From Aliidiomarina indica (GTDB lineage Bacteria > Pseudomonadota > Gammaproteobacteria > Enterobacterales > Alteromonadaceae): DNA of 64,000 bases. Of the stretch, positions 45,909-54,182 are shown piece after piece (positions within the stretch are counted from its first letter, which is position 1; every line of letters starts with the position of its first letter). The notes under the pieces are model-generated. The model saw only the letters and a list, made by a program, of their open reading frames with translations, was not told the origin of the DNA and did no database searches. The translations under genes were made by a program, and so were the position numbers. The DNA is taken from assembly GCF_015354615.1 (NCBI RefSeq), contig NZ_JACAVQ010000003.1:1-64000 (forward strand). The letters run 5' to 3'.

Positions 45909-47287
45909 AGCAACCGCGCTTTAAAACGACGGCCTTTCATCTTGTCGTTATTCAACGAGGACAGAGCCAACTTGGCTTTGTCCTTTTTGATCGCCACGTA
46001 GCTATTGATACTTTGCACGGTGATTTTCCCTACACTATCAAAATCAATGGCCCCACTTCGCGTCAATGCGCCGACGATGTCACCAGGGCGTAACTTATCT
46101 TTCTTACCTCCCATGATGTGAATGGTCACCATGGCTGCTGCCTCTGGACGTGATGGTTGTGGCGACGGTGCCGGAAGTCTTAGCGGTGTGAGGGGTGCAG
46201 GCATGGCATCTTGCAGCAACCGAAATTTATACTCATCAGCGGCTGTGAGCAGCGTAATAGCAACCCCTGTCTCCCCCGCTCGGCCGGTTCGACCCACTCG
46301 GTGAATATGGGTATCAACATCATGGGCAACAGCAACATTGAGCACCATATCTAAGCCCTTAATGTCTAGCCCTCGCGCGGCAACATCTGTGGCCACCAGA
46401 ATACGAGTGCTTCCATTATTGAACTGCAACAAGGTCTGCTCTCGATCGCGCTGCTCTAAGTCACCATGCAGTGCCTGCACACTAAAGCCATAATTATGCA
46501 GCGTCGTGAAGAGCGCATGGGTTTCACGTTTCGTATTACAAAACAAAATAGCGTTACTCGGATTGCGTTCCAACAACAGTTGAATCACCGCGTCCTCACG
46601 GCTATCACTACTGATCTCGTAGAACACCTGCTCAATGTTATTTTCAAGGGGGGCCTGCTCAACCACCACATGCTTAGGTGAGCGCATCAACGATTGCGTC
46701 ATACCCTCGATTTGCGCTGGGAATGTGGCGCTAAATAACAATGTCTGGCGAGACTTAGGGGTAGCAGCAATGATCTGGTCAAGCTCCTCTTGAAAACCCA
46801 TGTCCAGCATTCGATCTGCTTCGTCCAGTACTAATGTCTGTAGTTGATTAAAATGAATCCGTTGCTGATTGAGATGGTCCAACACCCGTCCGGGGGTGCC
46901 TACGATAACATGCGCCCCATGCTGCAATGATTGGGCTTGGGCGCGGGCTGGAACCCCACCGCAAAGGGAGAGTACTTTAATGTTGGCCTGACTACGGGCC
47001 AAGCGTCGAATTTCGTCAGCTACCTGTTCGGCAAGCTCGCGAGTGGGGCAGAGAACCAGAGCTTGCACACCGAAGTGGGCTGGGTTTAATCGAGCGAGCA
47101 GACCTAAAGCAAATGCCGCTGTTTTACCGGAGCCCGTTTGTGCTTGAGCAATAACATCCTCACCGGCCAAAATCGCTGGCAAACTCTGCGCTTGAACTGG
47201 CGTCATTTGCTCATATTTTAACGTCTTTAGCGTCGCTAATTGTTCGTTCGAGAGTGCTAGGGTGGAAAAATCGGTGGTTACTGACAT
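45905..47287 (-). CDS. dbpA: ATP-dependent RNA helicase DbpA
   Basis: 460 residues. DEAD-box motifs in order: Q motif region YEQMTPVQAQSLPAIL, AQTGSGKT (Walker A), PTRELAEQ, TPGRVLDH, DEAD at LDEADRMLD, SAT in LFSATFP, ATDVAARGLDIKGLD, HRVGRTGRAG. The C-terminal DbpA RNA-binding domain (GDIVGALTRSGAIDFDSVGK ... KMKGRRFKARLL) binds 23S hairpin 92. The role is large-subunit ribosome assembly. Convergent and 4-base overlapping with ask. Confidence 0.97.
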   Translation of the reverse strand: MSVTTDFSTLALSNEQLATLKTLKYEQMTPVQAQSLPAILAGEDVIAQAQTGSGKTAAFALGLLARLNPAHFGVQALVLCPTRELAEQVADEIRRLARSQANIKVLSLCGGVPARAQAQSLQHGAHVIVGTPGRVLDHLNQQRIHFNQLQTLVLDEADRMLDMGFQEELDQIIAATPKSRQTLLFSATFPAQIEGMTQSLMRSPKHVVVEQAPLENNIEQVFYEISSDSREDAVIQLLLERNPSNAILFCNTKRETHALFTTLHNYGFSVQALHGDLEQRDREQTLLQFNNGSTRILVATDVAARGLDIKGLDMVLNVAVAHDVDTHIHRVGRTGRAGETGVAITLLTAADEYKFRLLQDAMPAPLTPLRLPAPSPQPSRPEAAAMVTIHIMGGKKDKLRPGDIVGALTRSGAIDFDSVGKITVQSINSYVAIKKDKAKLALSSLNNDKMKGRRFKARLL

Positions 47288-47559
47288 AGGGGATAACTCT
47301 CTGCAGACGCTAAGCCTGAATTATAAAAGGCAAGTATATCAATTCTGGAAGCCCGCTACGATCTCTTCTGAGGAAACCTGCACGTCCACTTTGCCTCGAA
47401 AATTTACCTCCCGCAAACAATCACTTGCGCGTGTAATAATTTTGTTATGCGCGCTAGCGCACAGACAACTTCTACCACAGTCCTCATTATCGAATACCAG
47501 TGGAACTCTACTACACGGGTTTGGAACGTCTCTATCACTATGTCGAGAGGATATTAACG

Positions 47560-50277
47560 ATGCGCCCTACATTACTATACATACCTAGCACCCTCAAATG
47601 GGTCATGCTAGCCCTTGTCAGCACTTTCTTAATTGCCTGTAATGATCATGGGCGTGGGCCCATTCTCGGTACAGATGGCAATGTCGCACTTTCACCCACA
47701 GTTACTGCCGTTACGCCCTTACCCGACGCAACGAATGTGACTGTCATCAACCCGTCAATCACCGCTCGCTTTAGTGAGCCGGTAAATGCATTAACTGCAT
47801 CGAATTTTACTGTAACCTGTGCAAGCCCCTGCACTAGCCCGACCGGAACCGTCTCAATGAACGCCGATAATACCGTGGCGACATTTACCGTGACCAGTCC
47901 AGCAGTATTAAACGATTCAACGCGATATACGGCAACCATCGTTACTGCAACGAGTCGCAGAACTGGGTTAACACTTGCGCAACCTTATGTTTGGCAATTT
48001 ACGACAGGTGTGCTGCCCGACACCACGCGGCCACGCGTCTTATCGACGATCCCAGTAACGGAATCGCCAGGACCCACGCCAAATGTTGTCGTGGATACTC
48101 GTATTTCAGCTGAGTTCTCAAAGGAGATGCTTGCAGCAACGATAAACGGCACTAGTTTTACCGTAACCTGTGAAGCCCCCTGCGTGAACCCAGAAGGCTC
48201 GGTAACCTATGACTCGGCGTCAAGAACCGCAGAGTTTACAGCCACCGAAAACCTTGATTGGGACACTGTTTATACAGCAACCATTGATAGTTCAGTGACT
48301 GATTTAGCGGGTAATGAACTTGCTGGTAACCAAGGTGATGCAACAACTGCGAGCGACTATATTTGGCAATTTGAAACAGGTTTAATGCCCGATACAACGC
48401 GTCCTCGGGTGACTGTTACTAAGCCTGCAACCACAATTCCTGGCCCAACGCCGAATGTCCCTGCGAACACCGCAATTACGGCTGAGTTCTCGAAGGAGAT
48501 GCTTGCATCAACGATAAATGCAACTAGCTTTACCGTAACCTGCGAAGCGCCCTGCGTGAATCCAGTTGGCTCGGTAACCTATGATGCGCCTTCAAAAACC
48601 GCCGAGTTTACCACCACCGAAGATCTCGATTGGGAAACTGTTTATACAGCAACCATTGATAGTTCAGTGACTGATTTAGCGGGTAATGAACTTGCTGGTA
48701 ATCAAGGTAATGCAACAACTGCGAGCGACTACATCTGGCAATTTGAAACAGCTTTGACGCCTGATACAACGCGTCCGCGAGTTGTTGTTACGGAGCCTGC
48801 GACCACAAGTCCTGGCCCCACGCCAAATGTCCCGGCGAACACAGCAATAACCGCTGTGTTTAGCGAAGATATGTTAGCCAGCACGATTAACGACACAAGC
48901 TTTACGCTTACTTGTGAAACCCCATGTATCTCCCCCCCAGGTGCTGTGTCCTATGTGACCAGCTCGAAAAGTGCCGTGTTCACTCCACAGGAAAATCTTG
49001 AGGAAGGAACAACCTATACCGCAACAATCACCAGTGATGCGACTGATTTGGCGGGTAATCGCCTAGCAGGTAACCAAGGTCCGGTTACGAGTGCAAGTGA
49101 TTATATCTGGACCTTTACCACGGTAGAGCCTGTGCCAGAAGACAACATCTTTGTTGAATCAACGGATCCCATAGACGGCGGGTTCTTAGCGGTATGCCCG
49201 AATGCCAGCATTAATGCGACTTTCGAAATACCCTCTGGTGTTCGGCTGAATCCAATGACGGTAAACAACATGACGTTTCTCGTCGTTGAAAACAACGAGC
49301 CTACCAATACGGTAATGGCCGAATCGATCATGGTCGACGAGGAAACAGGCCGTATCATCACCTTTATTCCACAGGAACAATTAGCCGAGAACGTGATCTA
49401 TCGCGCCACGATTAAAGGTGGTCCAGATGGCGTCAAGGATCTGATTATCCCAGGCAATGAGATGTTGGAAGACTATGAATGGACGTTCACTACCGAAGCG
49501 CCTACTGAAAGTTGCTTACTCCCACCTGATCTGGGTACAGCGGCTCCATTTGGCACCTTTGGCGGCAGCGCCGGTGTTACCAATCGGGGTCTACTCACGA
49601 TCGTTAATGGTGATTTGGGCACAACTGGGACGTCGACTATTGTGACTGGATTTGTTTCCGAACCCGGCTGTGAGTACACCATAACCCCGCTTAATGAAGG
49701 TCAGGTAAACGGTAAAATCTTTACTGCGCCTCCACCACCTACTGTTGAGTGTCCTCAAGATGGCACAGCAGAAACGGAAGCGGTTGCTATTCAGGCACGA
49801 CTTGATGCGGAAGCTGCATTTATTGCTCTGTCGCCCGCGAATATGCCCGGCGGTCAGGATCCAGGTAACGATAATCTCGGTAGCCTGACATTGATTCCTG
49901 GAATTTATACGGCACAAAGCGGCAGCTTTAGCATTCAGGGTGGCGATCTCACCTTAGATGCGCAAGGCAATCAAAATGCCGTATGGGTCTTCCAGATGGC
50001 AACGACCCTGACTGTCGGCGGCCCTGGAGCAGACTTCCCGCAAAGTGTCATTTTAATTAACGGCGCTCAAGCTAAGAATGTTTTCTGGCAAGTCGGTAGT
50101 GCCGCAACAATCAATGCAGCCGGCGGTGGCTTTATGAAAGGAACCATCATTGCACAGGATGGCGTGAGCATTTCAACAGCAGGCAACGTAAACATCGTCA
50201 CTTTAGATGGGCGCGCACTGTCTCTGACCGCATCCGTCACCATGGTAAACACCGTGATTAATGTGCCAGCAGAGTAA
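47560..50277 (+). CDS. Lipoprotein with Ig-like (Big_5) repeats and a DUF3494 ice-binding-type domain
   Basis: 905 residues from ATG 47560; GAGAGG lies 9 bases upstream and the lipoprotein signal begins here (lipobox LIAC near residue 28). Four Big_5/SbsA Ig-like domains of about 130 residues follow (48010-49130 hold three near-repeats with SSVTDLAGNELAGNQG), then a degenerate fifth. The C-terminal 240 residues (from about 49520) are DUF3494: APFGTFGGSAGVTNRG, LTLIPGIYTAQSG and ILINGAQAKNVFWQVGSAAT. In characterised members this beta-solenoid binds ice; here it could equally be an adhesin tip. Its stop overlaps the next gene's region, so the pair is co-transcribed. Confidence 0.88.
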   Translation: MRPTLLYIPSTLKWVMLALVSTFLIACNDHGRGPILGTDGNVALSPTVTAVTPLPDATNVTVINPSITARFSEPVNALTASNFTVTCASPCTSPTGTVSMNADNTVATFTVTSPAVLNDSTRYTATIVTATSRRTGLTLAQPYVWQFTTGVLPDTTRPRVLSTIPVTESPGPTPNVVVDTRISAEFSKEMLAATINGTSFTVTCEAPCVNPEGSVTYDSASRTAEFTATENLDWDTVYTATIDSSVTDLAGNELAGNQGDATTASDYIWQFETGLMPDTTRPRVTVTKPATTIPGPTPNVPANTAITAEFSKEMLASTINATSFTVTCEAPCVNPVGSVTYDAPSKTAEFTTTEDLDWETVYTATIDSSVTDLAGNELAGNQGNATTASDYIWQFETALTPDTTRPRVVVTEPATTSPGPTPNVPANTAITAVFSEDMLASTINDTSFTLTCETPCISPPGAVSYVTSSKSAVFTPQENLEEGTTYTATITSDATDLAGNRLAGNQGPVTSASDYIWTFTTVEPVPEDNIFVESTDPIDGGFLAVCPNASINATFEIPSGVRLNPMTVNNMTFLVVENNEPTNTVMAESIMVDEETGRIITFIPQEQLAENVIYRATIKGGPDGVKDLIIPGNEMLEDYEWTFTTEAPTESCLLPPDLGTAAPFGTFGGSAGVTNRGLLTIVNGDLGTTGTSTIVTGFVSEPGCEYTITPLNEGQVNGKIFTAPPPPTVECPQDGTAETEAVAIQARLDAEAAFIALSPANMPGGQDPGNDNLGSLTLIPGIYTAQSGSFSIQGGDLTLDAQGNQNAVWVFQMATTLTVGGPGADFPQSVILINGAQAKNVFWQVGSAATINAAGGGFMKGTIIAQDGVSISTAGNVNIVTLDGRALSLTASVTMVNTVINVPAE

Positions 50278-50288
50278 TGGAGAACATG

Positions 50289-51734
50289 ATGAACACCAAT
50301 AAAATCACACAAGCGATAGGCACCATTGCCATACTCGGCATGTCGGTGCCTGCTTTAGCCGCTGATCAATCTGGATGGTATCTGGGTGGAAGCGGTGGGC
50401 AGGCCCATGCCACCATCGCAGAGCAAGAAATTATTGCCGATCTGCTGGCCTCAGGGTATCAAACCCTTGATTTCAGCACCGACCGAAAAGATTTTGGTTA
50501 CAAGCTTTTCGTCGGTTATCAATTTAATCCGAATTTCGCGATCGAAAGTGGTTATTTTGATTTAGGGTCGTTTGAATATGTCGCCACCACTAACCCGCCG
50601 GGTACGAAAACAGGTTCACTCACCTTTAGCGGATGGAACCTCGATCTTGTAGGGACCATGCCGTTAACTGAGCGTGCTGCCTTGATTGGTCGATTTGGCG
50701 TTCATGAGGGTAAAACCAATACCCAGTTCGTGGGCACCGGTGCCGTGAATGTGTTGAATCCAAGCCACAGAAATACTGGCTTCGATTTTAAAGCCGGCGT
50801 AGGTTACCAATATCAAATCAGTGATGCTTGGACATTCCGGATAGAAGCCGAACGCTTCCGCATGGATGACGCAGTGGGCAACAACGGTGATATCGATTTA
50901 TTTTCGATGGGTATTATCTATCGCTTTGGCACGAACAGAAAAGCGCCGATTGTAGTCGCACCTCCTCCCCCTGCGCCCACTCCCGCCCCGGTACCGCCAG
51001 TTACCGCAACGGAACAATACTGTAGCGCTCTGGAAATTCAATTTGAGATAGGTCAGGAGAGTATTGAACGCGTGAACCGTGAGCACCTATTAGTGCTCGC
51101 GACCTTCATGAGTACATATCCAGAGACTAAAGCAACTATTGAAGGTCACACAGATAACGTTGGTACGCACGCAGATAACCAGATCTTATCTGAGCAGCGG
51201 GCGCAAAGCGTGGTTGATTACTTAGTACGAGAGCATCGAATTGCTGCAAATCGTCTAACCGTGGTTGGCCATGGTGAAACACGTCCAATAGCGGATAACA
51301 GTACGGTGTCCGGTCAACAAGCAAATCGTCGTATCAATGCAATTATTGATTGTGCCAACGATATGGCTGGATTATCGACACTGCCTGCTCGCACAACATT
51401 AGCGATGGCACTTGAGTTCGATTCAAACAGTACAGCGGTAGATGCCAAATATCACTATCAATTGGAGAACGTGGCAAAGTACCTACACGCCAACCCCGAT
51501 TTAATAGTGACTTTGGAAGGTCATACCGATAACGTGAATCCGGCTACAGCCCTCGAAATATCTCAAAGACGAGCACAAAACGTTGCCAACTACCTCGTTG
51601 ACAATTTCCACGTCGATCGCTCGCGCTTAAATGTTGAAGGCTTTGGTGCCACTCGACGAGATACTTACAACATCACCGCTTCACATCGACAAGACAACCG
51701 TCGGGTGAACATTATCCTTGGATACCCTAAATAG
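50289..51734 (+). CDS. Outer-membrane protein with N-terminal barrel and two OmpA C-terminal domains
   Basis: 481 residues from ATG 50289 (GGAGA 5-6 bases upstream; ATG 50286 and 50277 are possible). Signal peptide ends PALAAD. Residues about 22-220 form an eight-strand OmpA/OmpX-type barrel (GWYLGGSGGQAHA, FAIESGYFDLGSF), then a Pro-rich hinge (VAPPPPAPTPAPVPP). Two OmpA domains that grip peptidoglycan follow: EGHTDNVGTHADNQ/LSEQRAQSVVDYL and EGHTDNVNPATALE/ISQRRAQNVANYL. Both keep the Asp and Arg that contact diaminopimelate. Two such domains in one chain are uncommon. It starts right after the DUF3494 lipoprotein. Confidence 0.9.
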   Translation: MNTNKITQAIGTIAILGMSVPALAADQSGWYLGGSGGQAHATIAEQEIIADLLASGYQTLDFSTDRKDFGYKLFVGYQFNPNFAIESGYFDLGSFEYVATTNPPGTKTGSLTFSGWNLDLVGTMPLTERAALIGRFGVHEGKTNTQFVGTGAVNVLNPSHRNTGFDFKAGVGYQYQISDAWTFRIEAERFRMDDAVGNNGDIDLFSMGIIYRFGTNRKAPIVVAPPPPAPTPAPVPPVTATEQYCSALEIQFEIGQESIERVNREHLLVLATFMSTYPETKATIEGHTDNVGTHADNQILSEQRAQSVVDYLVREHRIAANRLTVVGHGETRPIADNSTVSGQQANRRINAIIDCANDMAGLSTLPARTTLAMALEFDSNSTAVDAKYHYQLENVAKYLHANPDLIVTLEGHTDNVNPATALEISQRRAQNVANYLVDNFHVDRSRLNVEGFGATRRDTYNITASHRQDNRRVNIILGYPK

Positions 51735-51758
51735 TCTTTAGGGAATACCAACCTTCGG

Positions 51759-51798
51759 CGTGTGTCTGGTTAGTTGTTCCAGACACACGTCTTTTTTT
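51759..51798 (+). terminator. Terminator of the DUF3494-OmpA operon
   Basis: CGTGTGTCTGG, loop of 9, CCAGACACACG, then TCTTTTTTTATT: perfect 11-bp stem with T-tract on the plus strand only. Confidence 0.9.
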
Positions 51799-51799
51799 A

Positions 51800-52555
51800 T
51801 TATTTATAAATATACGATTTATAATGAATTAATCGCTCACATTCTTGTTTTACCACCTGATAACATTCACAGGTAAGTGTTTCAAGCTTCTCGCGATTCA
51901 GAATCGTAACCCGCCCACGGTGATATTCAATAATGCCTAGTTTCTGTAATTTTGAAGCCGCTACCGATACACCTTCTCTGCGCACGCCAAGCATATTGGC
52001 AATCAACTCTTGTGTCATCACCAAAACATTGGTCGGGATGCGATCTAATGAGAGCAACAACCACCGACATAACTGCTGATCAACCGTGTGGTGACGATTG
52101 CAGACACCCGTTTGCGCCATTTGAATCATTAACGACTGTGTGTAGCTAAGTAACAGCGTTCGAAAATGGCTATCTCGCGCGAATTCGGCCTTTAGAATGC
52201 GTGCTGGTAAGCGATACGCAGCACCCGCACTCTGAACAACAGCGAGATGAGGTGTACTGTCACCGCCCAAAAACAGGGTAGTACCAAGGACACCATCATT
52301 GCCAATCACCGAAATCTCAGCAGAGTCACCATTTTCCATCACATAAATTAAAGAGATGATTGAGTTTGTAGGGAAGTAGCTGTGTGTCAGAGTATCGCCA
52401 GCCTCATAAAGCGATACCCCTAGGGGCAATTCCACTAACTGGAGATAAGGTGCCAACCGCGCTTTTACCTCCGCCGATAGTGCACACAGCAGAAAGTTAT
52501 GCTCTTGTTTGGGCTGTATCGAATACCTACAGTCTATTTGCTCGCTAGTACTCAT
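51800..52555 (-). CDS. Crp/Fnr-family transcriptional regulator
   Basis: 251 residues. A cyclic-nucleotide-binding-like beta roll (SLYEAGDTLTHSYFPTNSII, GNDGVLGTTLFLGG) is followed by a dimer helix and a winged HTH (LIANMLGVRREGVSVAASKL, then HRGRVTILNREKLE). It lacks the spaced Cys of FNR, so no Fe-S cluster; the signal is unknown. Family members of this type often respond to redox or nutrient state. It converges with the OmpA operon. Confidence 0.9.
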   Translation of the reverse strand: MSTSEQIDCRYSIQPKQEHNFLLCALSAEVKARLAPYLQLVELPLGVSLYEAGDTLTHSYFPTNSIISLIYVMENGDSAEISVIGNDGVLGTTLFLGGDSTPHLAVVQSAGAAYRLPARILKAEFARDSHFRTLLLSYTQSLMIQMAQTGVCNRHHTVDQQLCRWLLLSLDRIPTNVLVMTQELIANMLGVRREGVSVAASKLQKLGIIEYHRGRVTILNREKLETLTCECYQVVKQECERLIHYKSYIYK

Positions 52556-52758
52556 AGGTGCTCCTATCCCTTGCTATATCAAGGGGAGACCTATTTATCA
52601 TAGCTGCTAAATGAACCAAAGGTGAACTTTTGCCGGAAATATAAACACAGCAAGTTCAATGCAATTGTTCGATTTATTCGTTAGCCGCCGTAACCTGCAA
52701 CGTCCGATGATCACGTTTTGCACCGACCCTAAATACATAGGATGCTGAACAGAATATG

Positions 52759-52784
52759 AAAAAGCCGAGCGTTGCTCGGCTTTT
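52759..52784 (-). terminator. Terminator downstream of the TSP3-repeat gene
   Basis: AAAAAGCCGAGC, loop GTT, GCTCGGCTTTT; read on the minus strand it ends in a T run after the stop at 52808. It may work on both strands. Confidence 0.88.
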
Positions 52785-52807
52785 CGTAAGAATACAATAA
52801 CCTAACG

Positions 52808-53824
52808 TTAACGACCTTTCCCTTTACCTTTCTGTGATTTTCCACACGAACTGCGGGCTGCAGCCGACACGAGTGCGGAGCCTTCTTCTTCAGTAAGTAA
52901 TCCGTTATTTACTTCAGCGTTTTGGGCTTTAGCTACACAGCTCACATACTGGCCGTGATTACGCCAAGGCACGTCAGCGGCGCTACCGTCGCAATCACAA
53001 GCATTCGCCACATTCTGTGCACCGGAGCAGCCAAATTGATCCACCAGCGCTCCAGACGCTGTATCAGGACACAAATCATCTGTGTCTACTACACCGTCGC
53101 CGTCAGCATCTACAACAGGGAAGTCATTCGGATCAAGCGGATCGGTTCCGGCCATCACTTCTTCGTAATCACTAAAGCCATCTCCATCGGTGTCAGGATT
53201 AAATGGATCCGTGCCTAGCAGTAACTCTTCGGCATCGCTCAGCCCGTCACCATCAGAATCAATAAACGTTGTTCCAGTATTTGTTTCCAAACGGAACATG
53301 CCCCCCGCTAAGCCGCCCCCATCGAAAATAAGAAACTCAAGTACATGATTACCGTTCAATGAAACAGGATAAGTCATGGCTACGGTTGTGGTGGCGTCTT
53401 GAAAGCCCACGAGGGTGCCATCAATATAAATCCACGAACAGTTATCCGCTAACAGGTTTAAAACAAAATCACCTTCGCCGGTTATCTCTTTTGAATACTT
53501 GGTCCAACTTTGACCTAATGGACCACGTGCATAAATATCGCCCCAGGCATTTATCCAAGAGGCGTTCAATCCTGCGCCACTTTGCCAAGGATGCACATTC
53601 GTACCAAAGGAGAAGCTTGGGTGTGGGTTTTCCCAATCATCATGAATAGTGACATCGGGTTGTAAGACACAAGCTGAGGGCCAATGACTGTATGCGACTT
53701 CGGGGAAAATTGGGTCGTATGCAGTAACGGTTTCATCACTTGTATAAACAATAGTTTCAGCGGCCGCGCTCAAGCCTAAGCTTAGCGCTAACGCGATAGG
53801 TAGAAGATTTGCTAGTTTAAACAT
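52808..53824 (-). CDS. Exported protein with thrombospondin type 3 calcium-binding repeats
   Basis: 338 residues with a signal peptide ([17 protein letters not shown] to AAAE). Residues about 25-185 are an aromatic-rich beta domain ([36 protein letters not shown] type) of unknown family. Residues about 187-270 are Asp-rich TSP3-type repeats: [48 protein letters not shown], which bind Ca2+. The end is a Cys-containing stretch and a basic [10 protein letters not shown] tail. Likely periplasmic or secreted and calcium-stabilised; function unknown. Confidence 0.82.
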   Translation of the reverse strand: MFKLANLLPIALALSLGLSAAAETIVYTSDETVTAYDPIFPEVAYSHWPSACVLQPDVTIHDDWENPHPSFSFGTNVHPWQSGAGLNASWINAWGDIYARGPLGQSWTKYSKEITGEGDFVLNLLADNCSWIYIDGTLVGFQDATTTVAMTYPVSLNGNHVLEFLIFDGGGLAGGMFRLETNTGTTFIDSDGDGLSDAEELLLGTDPFNPDTDGDGFSDYEEVMAGTDPLDPNDFPVVDADGDGVVDTDDLCPDTASGALVDQFGCSGAQNVANACDCDGSAADVPWRNHGQYVSCVAKAQNAEVNNGLLTEEEGSALVSAAARSSCGKSQKGKGKGR

Positions 53825-54182
53825 GGTTTTACCTTTTTCTAAAGTAGGCTATAACAGGGTCTCCCCATGATTTTCCGTACATCGTAAAACCACATCTCAG
53901 AATAGTGAATCATGAAAGTAGACAATAGAGTCTCTCAGAAGAGCTTCAATTATATAGGCGAAAATTATACAACTTACAAAAAACAAACCTCATATTAAAT
54001 GTTAAAATAATGTTTATTTTTTATTTAAAGAGACGACGAAAAGCTGATTTTATGGTGCCAATAGGGTAGCGGAAAATGAAATCCTGCCGTAGTATCTGAG
54101 ACACGCTCATCGCAACCAACCATTTTATCCCATCTATTGTTGAGGCGAGCGACCGCTCGTTTCAAACTTTAAGGAAACACTT
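53825..54182. other. Intergenic region between divergent TSP3-repeat and dcp genes
   Basis: About 360 bases that hold both promoters. The middle (53960-54030) is strongly A/T rich with poly-A and poly-T runs. I could not choose a clear -35/-10 pair, and I see no RNA gene or repeat. Confidence 0.5.

Noticed and set aside
46122-46681. Plus-strand frames opposite dbpA
   Set aside because: Antisense shadows; DbpA motifs are intact on the minus strand.
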